Of a stretch of 64,000 nt of DNA, positions 1 to 11,210 are shown in pieces (positions within the stretch are counted from its first letter, which is position 1; every line of letters begins with the position of its first letter). The notes under the pieces are model-generated. The model was not told where the DNA came from and did no database searches. It saw only the letters and a program-made list of their open reading frames with translations. The stretch spans positions 238,681 to 302,680 of the forward strand of contig VWPU01013558.1 of NCBI GenBank assembly GCA_013398955.1. The letters run 5' to 3'. Source of the DNA: Callaeas wilsoni. Its lineage: Eukaryota; Chordata; Aves; Passeriformes; Callaeidae. A program made the position numbers and the translations under genes.

Positions 1-480
1 GGTGAGTCTGCAATGGGTCTGGGGTCATGGGGTTGGGCTGATAAAAGGAACGATCTCTACGAACCCCAAATCTGTTTCCCTGAAACCACTTGTTCACACT
101 GGTGTCCCCTTGTAACTTGCCCGAAATATTTAGTGCTCACCACCTTCCCCCCCCACCCCCCCCTTCTGAGTAGTCAGGNTTTCTATTTCTGCCATAGGAA
201 AAACAAGTTGCTAATTTGGGAGCATGTGGGATTCAAGCCTACGACAGTCTCAGCACTCCCTGCATGGAAGATGAGATCCACACCCTGTGTGCCAGAGGGA
301 CTGGCTTGTGCCTCTGTACACATTCAGCCTGGAATGCAGGGAGGCCCAGTCCCACCAGGGTCCTCACGCTGGAGCATGGAATGGCCTCAGCTCCCCAGGC
401 ACAGGGCCAGAGATCCCATCCCTGCTCTGAAGTGATACACCAAAAAAAAAAGCTGGGCTGGGAACTTTGGACCTGAAGGA
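1..480. other. Left edge, no gene recognised
   Basis: I see no gene here. The first seven bases (GGTGAGT) match a vertebrate splice-donor consensus, but nothing upstream is visible to show an exon. A C-rich run at about 146-163 is followed by a single undetermined base (n) at 179. An 11-base word resembling a pol III B box lies on the minus strand at 229-239 without a convincing tRNA fold. The run of ten A at 442-451 is relevant to the tRNA gene to the right, because it reads as T10 on the tRNA strand. Confidence 0.6.
179..179. other. Single undetermined base next to a C run
   Basis: Base 179 is n. It lies about 16 bases after a nearly pure C tract, a context where reads often disagree. Any reading frame crossing this point is unreliable. 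Confidence 0.95.
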
Positions 481-483
481 AAA
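442..483 (-). terminator. Pol III terminator T runs after tRNA-Leu
   Basis: On the minus strand a TTTT run (480-483) starts ten bases after the tRNA 3' end, the usual place for RNA polymerase III termination. A T10 run at 442-451 would act as a strong backup. Confidence 0.8.
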
Positions 484-492
484 GGAGGCTCC

Positions 493-575
493 TACCAGAA
501 GTGGGGTTCGAACCCACGTGGGCATGTGCCCATTGGATCTTAAGTCCAACGCCTTCACCACTCGGCCATCCTGGT
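493..575 (-). tRNA. tRNA-Leu, anticodon UAA
   Basis: This is a complete 83-nt class II tRNA read on the minus strand. It decodes UUA leucine codons in cytosolic translation. The acceptor stem is ACCAGGA paired with TTCTGGT (one G-T pair), followed by discriminator A. The anticodon arm is TTGGA-CTTAAGA-TCCAA, giving TAA in the loop, and there is no intron. The long variable arm has the stem GGGC/GCCC. The T arm is GTGGG-TTCGAAC-CCCAC, fully paired. CCA is not encoded, as expected for a eukaryotic nuclear tRNA. The internal promoter is intact: A box TGGCCGAGTGG at 558-568 and B box GGTTCGAACCC at 504-514. T runs lie downstream. The sequence closely matches my recollection of vertebrate tRNA-Leu(UAA). 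All stems are preserved, so it is probably functional rather than a pseudogene, though expression cannot be seen from sequence. Confidence 0.96.
504..568 (-). promoter_or_regulatory. Internal pol III promoter (A and B boxes) of tRNA-Leu
   Basis: The A box (558-568) and B box (504-514) on the minus strand both match the TFIIIC-binding consensus. They lie about 54 bases apart start to start, within the usual range for a tRNA with a long variable arm. Such sites recruit TFIIIC and TFIIIB, and at some loci they act as chromatin boundaries. Confidence 0.85.
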
Positions 576-1134
576 GGGCTCTGCGCTCTCCCCTGGCCCA
601 CCAGGTCCTCCCTGAGAGCTCACATCTCACCAAGCCCTTAGAGTCCCAGCCCAGGACACTTCCCAAGCCCAGTGACACCATTCCCACCTCACCGCTTTCT
701 TTAATGTCCCCAGCAACTGATGGAACATCTCATTGGGAGACAGCAGGTCTCATGGGCCATGAAGAGTGGCACAGCCCCTGTGTGCCACCCTAGATCCTCA
801 TGCAAGGACCACCGTCACTGGTGGTGATGCCGACAGGGACCCTGGAGCAGGAGGGACGTCTCTGGGAAGTCACTCCTGATCCCACTGGGTCCTCAGGGGC
901 AGGGAGCAGCTCTGACAGCCTGGCAGCTCTCAGCCAGACACAGCACAAAGTTAAAGCCCTGGCTTTGCACCCTAAGTCCTGCTCCTTACCGCTTCCTGTC
1001 CGCATACCGTACTCTGCTAGGGCATTTAGTTGGAACAGACAGTGGTACAGGAAGGTCTTTATTTTTCCTTTGGGAAGAGGTACAGCTTCGTTTCCATCAT
1101 CCAGGGAAAAGAAAAAAACCCAAACATCACTATG
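576..1134. other. Unique sequence, nothing recognised
   Basis: This segment lies between the tRNA gene and the tRNA-like relic. Short frames are open on both strands but none resembles a known protein. A run of seven A at 1112-1118 would serve as a T7 pol III terminator for the tRNA-like element on the minus strand. Confidence 0.6.
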
Positions 1135-1210
1135 GAACCTCATGGGATTCAAACCCCCAACTCCCAGGTGCCCATGTGCAGGAAGTCTTTAGCCCTTAAG
1201 CCACAGGAGC
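1135..1210 (-). pseudogene. Degenerate tRNA-like element
   Basis: On the minus strand an A-box match (TGGCTTAAGGG, 1193-1203) and a B-box match (GGTTTGAATCC, 1145-1155) lie 48 bases apart. The T arm pairs at four of five positions around loop TTTGAAT. The putative acceptor ends (GCTCCTG with GAGGTTC) pair at four of seven positions. The interval between boxes is long, as in Leu or Ser tRNAs. A T7 run (1112-1118) follows about 17 bases downstream. The poor acceptor stem argues for a pseudogene or the tRNA-derived head of a SINE rather than a working tRNA. It has the same orientation as the true tRNA-Leu. Confidence 0.4.
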
Positions 1211-3400
1211 CTGATAATTTCTGGTTTTGAATTCAGCCACCCTCAATCTTCTCAGGCCAGCACCTTCACACAGGGATGTTATCACACAGAAAAACCCTGC
1301 CAGACCCTTTCACCAGAGGATTCTGTCTGCTGGAGATACTCTCAGCCAGGCTGTCCTGGTCCTGTCCTACTTCAAGGTGAGAGCAATTTTCTCCTTACTT
1401 CCACAGGGACTGCTCATTGCTTCGTCCTGGGGTAGTTGAGCCACTTGGAGGGCTTCTGATTGGCTGATGGAAAGGTGAGAGGCACCAAAAAGGGATATTT
1501 CCAGGCCTCAAAAGAGGGTGACACAGAGCTCCTCAGTCTGGGGGTGTCACCCTGGCCTCCAGAGATAATTCACATGTACCAGGAAGAAATGCGGAAAGAT
1601 TCCAGACATCCTGTGAGAGAATGCTGCACGTTCTCGGCTCAGCAGAGGACTGGGTCAACCTATTCATATGCTGCCAGGAGGAAAACTCACGAGAGGGACA
1701 GAAACTTTCCCTTTTTACCCTGTTCATTACAGCCACAGCAATCTGCCGTGCTGGTCTGTGTGTGCAGAATCACAGCACAGCATCCCTGGATGCCTCCAGC
1801 TGCAGCACCCACATTAATATCAAATGAAGTCATGCTCACAAAGGGTGTTGTGCTTGCCAGCTCCCAAGGAATCTGCTCCTAATGAGCGACTTCAAAGCAT
1901 TAATGAGCTTGCAAAGCTCTCCTCTTCGTTTACAGAGCTGGATCTCACACGCTTGGCATTAAGACAGGGGTCACCCATCAGCAGAGGAGAATGTGTGTGC
2001 ATGTCAGCAAATATAATATATTTGTCATCCTCTAAGAAGCAAGGATTAATCATGCCCTCCCCAAAAGGAAGTTTTTATGCCACATCTGCTCTTCACAGCA
2101 TGGAGAGAAGGGACCTGCCCGCAAGGATGTCCATGACCCACACTGCTCAGATCCCCAAAGAGCCCAGCTTTGAAGTTAACAACCCACCTTAACCCCTTGG
2201 GTCCAGGCTGGGAAATGCTACTTGGCAGCCCGAGGGATGAATAAAGTGGTGGAATTCTGTTCCAGTGAAGGTTTATTGTATGCATGGAGGGAGGGAGTGG
2301 TATGAATGTGTGAGAGAGAAGGTTTGACTGATGCTTCCTGCTTTATGGCATCCTTCCAGCACAGGCAAGGAAAGGAGATGCTGGCCCAGAACAGCAGGGC
2401 TGCACAATTTGTTGCTCTCTCTAGGGACCACACTCTCCCAGCCACAATCCCCTCCAAGTCTCCCTGAGCTCACCATAAATCCTTGTTTTGAAACAGCCTC
2501 CAGTGCCTGGCCAACAGCCCATTTGCACCCATTTGAGGAGCTGAGCCGATCCATTATGCTGAGCTGGGAGGCAGCCACACAATCAAACTGTGGGAAGGGA
2601 CCAGCCTGAGCACAGACCTGCTGCTGGGCATTGATTGTCCTTCTTCCCAAAGCCCCTGAACCTCTTCAGCCTTTCCAGAGCCCTCTTTTTGGCTGGTGTT
2701 TGTGCTGATGCAGGGAGGGTTGGACAAGGTACGGGACAACAAGATATGAGCTTGTTCTTGCACCCCTGCTGCCCAGCTTTCAGACAATCTCCATGTACAG
2801 CCCACAGAGGTACTGGAGTGGGGACAGCTCAGCTTCCCTGGCTTGGTTCAAACTTACCATGGCACATATCCAAGGGGGTCACAGGCACAACCTGTCTGTA
2901 TTTAAAAATTCAGCTGCTTCCCAGGGTCTGCCCTGGCTGTGCATCATCCACAAGGTTGGTTGGCTTCACCTGCAAACGTGCACAGAGCCCTGGCTGGGTC
3001 TGGAGTCAGCCTTGCCTCTGGCAGGGTTGTAATATCAGCTGAATTACATGTACTGTCTTGGATCCTGTGCTATCCCAAGCCAGGCTGGCTGTACCTTGCT
3101 TGCAGCATCCCCACAAAATGTCAGCTTGAAGATGACACGGCTATAGGTTTTCAGAACACATGTTCTGCCAGAGAAAGACAATAATGTCCTGAAGTCAGAA
3201 AGGTGTCATCCTTTGGTTCAGAAACACATTGGCAATGTTAAGTGGAAAGCTGTTTCTCCCCTCTTCTCCCTCCAAAAGAGATCTTCTGGCACTTGGTGTC
3301 TATTCAGTAGGTCTGTGTTTAATTTAAATAGCCACTGGAGGCAACTCTGTCCCACATGTTAATACTGCAGCTGAAGAGTGGTTGATTGGTAATTAAGAAA
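1211..3400. other. Unique sequence, no gene recognised
   Basis: No coding exon, RNA gene or repeat family is recognised. Frames up to 140 codons (1460-1882 +) and 135 codons (2635-3042 +) overlap open frames on the other strand and show no domain. The part from about 1890 to 2070 is AT-richer and low in repeats. Confidence 0.55.
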
Positions 3401-6360
3401 AAAAATCCAAAGCCTTAAAGTTAAGAGCAAAGTAGAGTAAAAATGACACTTTGAGGGATTTCAGGCTGAAACTACTCCATTTTATTCATGTGGAGGCAAA
3501 AACATTCTCAACATTATCGCTTTAGAAACTAGTTTGAAAAGGGGAAAAGTGGGACAGGGTTCCCCTCTGTGCTCCTCTTGTGCCCTTCCCCTGCTATGAA
3601 AGCAGTTCAGCACATTGGCTGTGCTCCCTTTGGAGCTCTGTGACCTGAAGGTTTGGCAGCCCTACCAGGGTCATCTTAGGTTAAGCGTGAGATGGCAGCT
3701 TGGCTCCACCTTATGCCATAGGCTTGGGGGAAAACTTCATGCTGCTTATAGCTGTGTTCATGTAGCAATTAATGGGGAAGCTCTTAGGACTTTGTCAGAC
3801 TTAAAATACACTACTGATGTCCCTCATGTGTCTGGAAAGTACCATATTTTGAGAGTAGCTGGAGTTCATTGACAAAAAGAAGAGTTGAACAGCATTACTA
3901 TTTAACTGGTCCTCAGTAGGTTTAAGAACAAACAGGCAAGCAAGCACAGATCACTCTTGCTCCCTGTCTTTCCTGCCTCTTGAGAGGCAATTCAGGAAAC
4001 CAAGCCAGCCTTTCTTTGTATTCAGAGGGATTTTGTTGTAGGATGGCTAGAAAATTCATGTTCTATTGCTATGGGTGAAGGCTTATACTCTACAGAATTC
4101 GACATGATGCCCTGCTGCCTGTTGGTGCAAATCAGCCCCTGTGGAACTACAAACCTTATGGTGCTGTGTAGCTCCAGAGGAAAGGTTTTCCGTGTAGCCT
4201 GCAAATACTGGTGTTTGGCCAGAAAACCAAAGACCACTAACTGTGGGCACACAGACTTGATTAAAAACTAGTGGAGTTGTGCAATTACAGGAGGTTATTT
4301 ATCCCAGAGGGAAAATATGTTTTCTTTGTTGAGTAAATTCTTTCCAAAAACCCAACAAAACCCCCATCAAACCAAAAGCAATGAAGCTACCACAGTTAAA
4401 GTAGTAAGTCATAGATAATAACAGATTTGCCTACTTTCTCCTGCTCAGGAATGGTGTCCCAGAAGTTTACAATTTTCCACAAGGTATCGCTAGCCTAAAT
4501 TATTCTCCCAGCTGTTTTCCACAAATATTTCTTGGACAACAGACAGTTTCTCAAAAAATTAATCTTGAGGGTTCAAAGTAGCCTGGCTTCGCATCATTGT
4601 TTCTGCTTTGATTCTGCGTGGGCTCGTAAGGAGATGTCAGGAATGAATGGTGATGGTTCACCATTTCAAAGTCATCAGCCATCCACATTCAATTATTCCT
4701 AAAGATGTTCTGGACAGGATGCACAAATAGCTCATCAAGACTTTACCTTTGTTCAGTCTGAATTAGATTTTGTGAAAGATACCATCATGGGCACATCTCT
4801 TCCTGTTGCTGTTCCATGTGTCTTCCAAACAGAGAAAATGAGTCACAGCTTTGCAGAAGGGAAAGCTCAAGAACACATCAAGGATCACAGTGCTGTGGTA
4901 CTGATGCCTCAGATGCTGAGTGCCCAAACCATGAAGTCATAAAAGAGCCTGATGCAAATAAGACATTCACTGCATGTTCATCTGTTCTTCCTCAATGCAC
5001 TCAGTCAGCTTTTCTACGGTCACTACAGGGAGAGAAACTTGGCCAATCCTGGCTTGAGGCACATGATCCCTTCCAGCCCCACTCTCCATACCTAATTTCA
5101 GCATGTATTGATCACCAGATGTGTGTAAACCACACACATTAAGGTCATTCCAAAATCACACAATAAAACCTTATGTGTTACTTACTTTTAGCTGCCTTTT
5201 CATATGACAGAGAAGTTAGCTCTGGTAAACAACAGCTCAGTGGAGAAGTCCATCCCTTCTGGGACCATAACTTAGGAAATACTGCAGCAGCTCTCCTCTG
5301 AATCAACCCAGAGGGAAAAATGAGGTGACAGAGTTACACGTGGACAAATACCAGCAGAAGAGGTTCACATTTGTCAAAAAGGTCTCCTGCAATTATTTAG
5401 ATACCTTGGACAAAAGTGCTAGAATGAATGGGAAAAACCTTTTGCGCTCCACCTGCAGCATCAGCAGTGCCCACTGCTGCTTGTTAGCTCAGCAGGGGAA
5501 GTGTGCAGGCGACAGATCACATCCCAGATGTCAAGGTGCATCTGCATGAATTCCTAAAATGACATGTGTTCTTTAGCCCAGAGCTTGGCTCCAGGCTAAG
5601 AGCTAAATTTGATGTTCTCTGCGGCTAAAACTTCTTCAAAAACCATTCCAGGTTAATTAGGGAAGGGAAATTTTGGCTGCAGTCTGTTCAAGAAGATTGA
5701 CTTGGGAAATGGTATGAAAGTCATGGTTTTTGCAAGAGCAAGGAGAAAGAACAGACTCATTTCTAAAAGCCCCGCACCTAAGAACTTCAGAAAAGTGCAG
5801 AACTTCACTGAAATACGATAAAAGGTATTGCCTAAAAGCAGAACATCTCCTTTGGCTCCACATACCATCTCCCAGGGGCACCACATCATTCCTGCTGCTC
5901 ACAAAACAGCTTCTGCCTCATTTTAATAGTTTTATTTTTAGGCTTCTCATATTTAATTCTCCCTTTTTCCTTATGTAAGGTGCTTGGAAAGGCTGCAGTG
6001 TCAAACAATAATTACATCAGAGAAAATTTAGAATCCAGTGTTAAAATGAGCCTGCTCTTGACAAGTGAATGAAAGTAGGAAGTGAGGGGATACTGAGGGG
6101 AGGAAGTGAGTTTTGTCAAAGAGAGCACCCAGCTGGCGGCGTAACAGCATCTCTTGTGGGCTGGGGGCATCCACCCTCAGGTGTGGGCAGGCTCAGCCTG
6201 GAGCACGAGTTCATGCCTGCAGTGGCGTGGGATGAGATGCATGTGCACGTTTGGGCAGTGCTGTCAGCGCTTCTCCCCACGAGCAACCTTGAACTAGGCT
6301 TATGCCATGCACTAGGCTATGCACTCATGCCATCCACTTACCACCCCTGGGTGGGCTAAA
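3401..6360. other. Unique sequence, no gene recognised
   Basis: Nothing in this stretch can be assigned to a gene. Frames are short (108 codons at most, 4816-5142 +). Near the right end the word ACTAGGCT occurs at 6293-6300 and 6311-6318 inside a short imperfect duplication of about 18 bases. Confidence 0.55.
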
Positions 6361-6373
6361 GTGCATGTGCCTA

Positions 6374-6390
6374 TAGCTGTAGCTGTAGCT
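6374..6390. repeat. Short TAGCTG tandem repeat
   Basis: The hexamer TAGCTG is repeated 2.8 times. TAGCTG contains the E-box-like word CAGCTA on the other strand, but the array is too short to argue function. Confidence 0.7.
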
Positions 6391-8080
6391 TCACTTCAGC
6401 TAAGGATCAGGCATTCCTGGGGCCAGGATGCACCCCCATGACCATCATTATTGCGCTTATATTAGAAGTGGAAGAAGGAAAAGGTCTGTCTGCTTCATCC
6501 CATCTGTGTTTCTGAGGATATGGGTACCTACCTCAGGCAGCATTCCAATACCTTTATAACTTATTCCCCACCATCTGTGCTGAAGTAACTGGACATATAT
6601 CTGCTGCGCTAAATTAAATTGTTTTAAAGTTAGAACTCAAACTGACACAACACTGAATCTTGGACTATGCCCAAGTATTGCCACTGCCAGAGTGTTAAAG
6701 GAACTCACTGGTGATAATCTCCAAGCACCTGGGTTGTGTTTTCCAGCAAATAATCAGATTAGGGTGAATTTGATCTTCCACCCATTAAAGCCATGTGGAA
6801 ATCACTGATGACTGAGGCTGCTGTGGGTGACCAAAAACTTATGGGAAGACCAGGAAAATATTTTCCTCTCTAAAAGAGAGCATCAGCTGCCATACAGTGG
6901 ATTCCAAGTACAAATATTAAAATGCTGACAGGTATCAGCTATCTGTCACGCAATGTCTAAAATCAGGTTGTGGAGAAGAGTAGGTGTACAGAGTGAGCTC
7001 ACACATAGTACATACAAGAAGTTTTCTAGGGATAACAAGTTTATGGAATATATATATTTTTCTCCATATGGGTTCCCAGCTGGACTTCTTTGCCGCCTTG
7101 GAAGAGACCAACTTGCTAAAAACATCAATAATGTCAAAATCCAGGATCCTCCTAATTAGATGTGACCTTTGAAGGGAACTGCTGAAGGCTGAGAACTCAC
7201 CTGCTTCTGTGAGCTTACCCCTCCCTGCTAGAGGGACACCAGGACCACGGGCATTTCTGTTTCCATTTGTTGTCTTGTAACTCATGTTCATACTACCAAG
7301 GTAAAGGAAAAGAGGCTTATGAAAGAGAAGGATGGGGATGAAGGAGGGCAAACATGTGAAGTTCCATAGCTTCAGCTCCTCAGTCAGTCCTCTATCTGGC
7401 ATTTGACACCCTTCATTTTGCTTTCCCTGATCCACTTCATTCGTCTCAGTTGGCTCCTGTCCTTCCCATCCTTTGCTCCTGCCACAGAATAGAGGCCTTT
7501 GAGGGGCAACGCCATCTCCAAGTGGAACTGGCCACCAGAAGAGCCTACAGCACAAGCAAGCTATCCCAAATCACGTGGCTGGTGGCTTCCTGGGAAACTG
7601 GAAAAGAAACTTCTGAAGTTAAAAAGATACAAAAAAATTAGTTCTTCAAATTTATGCTAATCTGCTGCAACTATGTTTTTTTTTACACTCAGTTTTCAGA
7701 AGAGCCACAGTGAAATGAATACTAAACCCCTCTAAAGTCCTGTGAACATCAAGCACTTCTCTCCAATGGCTTCTTTCAGAACTTCTGATCATAAACAACA
7801 GCCAGACACTCTAACATACTTCATTCTTCATTTGCTTCCTTTTGGTTGCATGTTTTTGTGTGTTTGGGGTTTTTTAAAGTAAGATATATTCTTTCTTCTG
7901 GGATTTACAGCCTGAGTTTGTAACAATTAGGCAAAGTAAACCATGTGGAGATTTTTTATGATCTGCTTTAAACATAAAGTTTTGGAAAGTAGACAATGAA
8001 ATTATTATTATTTTGCTGAACAGCTGTGCTAAAGTGCAGGGGAAAGACTGAAAAGACAGTACTATTTGTTTATTTGGCTT
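6391..8080. other. Unique sequence, no gene recognised
   Basis: A 206-codon frame on the minus strand (6935-7555) is the longest here. It has no recognisable domain, overlaps open frames on the plus strand, and carries no family signature, so I treat it as chance. There are short T runs near 7677 and 7870. Confidence 0.55.
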
Positions 8081-8185
8081 TCAATTGCTACGACAAAGCA
8101 AATAACAGCTTTGGTCTTGGTCCACAATTGAGTTAATTGGTAACGCCTCCAATTGTATGTCCTAAAAAACTCCTAATTAGCAGCT
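8081..8185. promoter_or_regulatory. Candidate regulatory block with repeated CAATTG
   Basis: Within about 100 bases CAATTG occurs three times (8082-8087, 8125-8130, 8150-8155), with TTAATTGG at 8133-8140 and the palindrome CTAATTAG at 8173-8180. These are homeodomain-type AATT or TAATT words in otherwise unique sequence. Function is inferred from motif density only. The main alternative is ordinary AT-rich spacer. Confidence 0.25.
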
Positions 8186-9559
8186 AAGCACAGGATAAAC
8201 TAGGTAGCATGTGTTCATTTGTGCTCCAAGAGGACCAGCCAATACATAAGAGACAGTTAACTGAAGATCCAAAAGCATCTGATTGAAGGTGTACACATGC
8301 GAGAAGGGATGTGTGTATGAGTGTGCACATTCTTTCCTGTCCTGTGTCTGTACAGCACCCAGCATGATGGGGCTGGGCTCCCTAATGCATTCTCTACACG
8401 ACTGGGACCCAACTTGAAAACTAAAGAGTCTTTTCTGGGAAACTTTTGCTGCCTCCAGCAGCCTCTGGATCAAGGCCCACCGGGAGATGTTTGCCACTGC
8501 CTTCCCTGGTTAATTTCAGAGATCTCCCAAGGAGATTCCCTCTCTTTGCTCTTTCATTTACTATTCAAGCCCCTCACACTGCAGGAAAGCAGTCAGAGCA
8601 GCGGGGGAAGAAATGGTCCAGATATGAGCAGTGAAGGCACTGGGAAAGCAAATGCAGATGTGCAAATACTTGCTCTGTAAAAAGAAGGTTTCTGAGGATG
8701 GTGCTAGAAATCATACACTTAGGCCAGCAATTCAGACATCCAAAGAATACACTATGAAACATGGGCAGCAGAAGCATGAGGATGAGACAACAGTTTACAC
8801 TGGAGTGAGCAAGCGAGGTCAGAGACCTTTAGCATATGCCTGCAATACAGGCTCAGGATCAGGGGTCAATCTCTTGCCTGCCTGATGATCCCCTAAAATG
8901 ACTTCATGCATCTCAGTCCATCTTTAGTTTACTATAAGCCTGCAGCACCGGTCCTTGGCAGGACAGCTGGTGATGCTGGGGAACAACCTCACCACCACCA
9001 AAGGGGAAGTTTGGTAATTCAAGAAGGCAGCAGCTGTGTTTCTGTCCTTAGCAGCATCTGGGACACTTAAGGTTGATGAATAAAAGCAGGAGGCCATAAG
9101 ACTGATGATCAAAAACTCAGAAAGAGCTGCTGGGTGCAGAAACAGAAGACAAGACAGTGGCAGAGCATTTTCCTGAAATACAACATTAGTCCTCCTGTGG
9201 AGATGGATGAGGGAGAAGTTTTGCAGCAGCTGTCCATGCTGCCTTCTTTCTCCTTTCTTTCTCTAAAGCACCAACATGGACAGGAGGGTCTGGTCACTTC
9301 CTCCTGTCTGCCTCCTGAGGGACAGCAGCCCAAAATTTTGGCAGCTCCAGTACAGCTACATTGAGTTGGATGTGAGAAGCAGGGAGACGGTGACACACTG
9401 CCCAGTCCCTCGCTAGTGACTAAGCCTGGCACAGGGATGGGAACACAGCTGTCTTGTACCCAGACTGATGGAGAAAGACAGGACATGCTCCACCAGGGTA
9501 AAATATCTGTTAGATGCAAGTATCTCCCTCCAGCTGTCTTGCATGGCAGGTGAAACACA
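8186..9559. other. Unique sequence, no gene recognised
   Basis: Chance frames up to 149 codons (9109-9558 -) overlap frames on the other strand. No repeat family or RNA gene is seen. Confidence 0.55.
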
Positions 9560-9835
9560 ACTTGTGCCGTAAGGCCAGCAAAGTGTTTAACAAAAGCCCT
9601 TCTTTAGGTGCTGTCTGCTCCGCTGTTTGCGTGGCTCTATGAGGCAGATTGCTATCTTTTATTAACTAAATAAACAAGCAGCAAAAGTTGAGCAAAACGG
9701 AAACACAAACGCAGCTTGTCTGCAAATAGAGACAAACACCTTGATCGCATGGCTGCACCCAGCTGTCTGGCTGTTACCTGCTTAAACAGCTCTAATTTCA
9801 CATTAAGGTCAACGCAATCAGAGCCTCTCCTCCCA
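9560..9835. promoter_or_regulatory. Candidate regulatory block with forkhead-type sites
   Basis: The stretch contains TGTTTA (9584-9589), TGTTTG (9624-9629) and TAAATAAACA (9667-9676), all forms of the forkhead core, plus a GACAAACA word just after 9730. Unusually for AT-rich spacer it keeps several CpG dinucleotides. No repeat or frame explains it. A distal enhancer is a reasonable guess, but only comparison with other genomes could show constraint. Confidence 0.25.
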
Positions 9836-10900
9836 GCTGGAAAACTAGGCTAATGAAACACTCAGGTTTGTGTTGAGTCCACTTCAATGCATCAGCAGAG
9901 CATTTTGAGGAGCTGAGGTGTGCGCCCTGGCCCTTCTTCCACAAGGGTGAGTCCCTAGCCCGGGCTGCGGGAGAAGGGCTGAGCAGGGGCTGCTCTGCAA
10001 TCACCTGCTGAAATGATGGGGCACCTCTAGCTTTCAACCAGGGCATTCTCCTGCCTGAATAATCCTACACTGGAGAGAGAGTGCAGAGAGCAGAGCCCTG
10101 CCCAGGTCTGTGCTCTTTTCTCCTGAATAACCCAGACTGACTCCACTTCTAGCAAATGGTATTTATCCAGCTTATGCGTCCCTTCCCTCTATCGTTCACA
10201 CAGCACTCTTGTTTTACCTTGAAAACATACATGGGCTGAGTAAACTGTCTTTATATATAGTCTGAGGGGTTTGACTTTCAAGCTTCATTTTTTACTCCTC
10301 AGTTTCTTTTAGCTTCTCCTTTCCAGACTGGAGCTCCTGACCAAGTTTTGATGAAGTCAAGGAGGGTGACAAACAGTTAGACAATGACCACTTGTATGTA
10401 GAAAGCTATTTGACCTGAACTACAGTCTCCATGTTGCTCAAGACAAAATTTTTAAAAAACCAAAATATCCTTAGTCTCACATGCCTTCAAAGTAACTGTT
10501 CTGAGGATAATTTAAAGTATTGAGACATTGATTCACTAAATATTGTTCGCCTACTTATATGTGGGCAGGCAAAGTCACCCATTATTGGTGATTTATTAGC
10601 TGTAGCTGCCTCTTTGATCTTCTCCAACATCTTGCACTCAATATCCTGCTCCCATGAGGCAGCAGGGACAGAGCCCTTTCAAGACTTTCACATTATTGTG
10701 ACTTACAGTTCCCGTCCATGGAATCACCTCCACTTAAGACATTGAATCTTACTGGATTCGGGGGAATCTTCCAGAGCCCTACAATGTATGCAAAACCAGA
10801 AGTTACTCTTGGATTGAGAAATTATGATATCAGCACCTCTAAATTGCTTTTAGCGGCTTTCTGTGCTGCCTCAGGCTCAGAAGTGCTTAGTTTGCTGACA
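9836..10900. other. Unique sequence, no gene recognised
   Basis: There are only short frames and no repeat family match. The sequence becomes AT-richer from about 10240 to 10620. Confidence 0.55.
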
Positions 10901-10902
10901 AA

Positions 10903-11050
10903 AATCATAGACTCATACACACTGGAGATGGAAAAGCCCTGCTAGCTTCAGCTAGTCCATTTCTCCTACCAGAGAGGGAATATTCCCAGCAATCTGTTTT
11001 CCCCTCTACTTTGTCTTGTCTATTTTTAAACATCCTATGTAACAAAAATA
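10903..11050 (-). mobile_element. CR1 LINE 3' tail, old and diverged
   Basis: The left edge (ATCATAGACTCATA, from 10904) is the reverse complement of the CR1 3' terminal repeat. It is followed by the usual reverse-strand order: a purine-rich GGAGATGGAAAAG word, then a CTAGTCCA word (compare TCTAGTCCAACC in CR1). Beyond about 11000 the match fades. This is a 5'-truncated copy inserted on the minus strand with many substitutions, so it is an old insertion. It has no coding capacity. Confidence 0.5.
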
Positions 11051-11139
11051 CATTTAGATTGTCAGGATTTCAGAGCCAAGTTAGCTGTGGAAGTACCAGC
11101 TGTAGCCTAACCTGCTTTGTCTGGTGGCAGCAGCTAAAT

Positions 11140-11210
11140 TGCTCTCTGCTGCCTTTGAAGTCAATGGTAAAAGTCTTATTGGCTTCTGTGGGAGCATTCT
11201 CAGGCCTTTG
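11140..11210. repeat. Possible ancient repeat around GAAGTCAATGG
   Basis: GAAGTCAAT (about 11157-11165) faces ATTGGCTTC about 15 bases later, a nine-base inverted repeat with one G-T pair. The words resemble the CCATTGACTTC motif that recurs in old amniote repeats, which I recall only in general terms. The family is not identified. Confidence 0.3.

Noticed and set aside
219..301. A-box-like (284-294) and B-box-like (229-239) words on the minus strand suggesting another tRNA
   Set aside because: The T stem pairs at four of five positions, but the acceptor stem pairs at only two of seven, so a tRNA call is not supported.
6935..7555. 206-codon minus-strand frame
   Set aside because: No recognisable family, and it overlaps several frames on the other strand.
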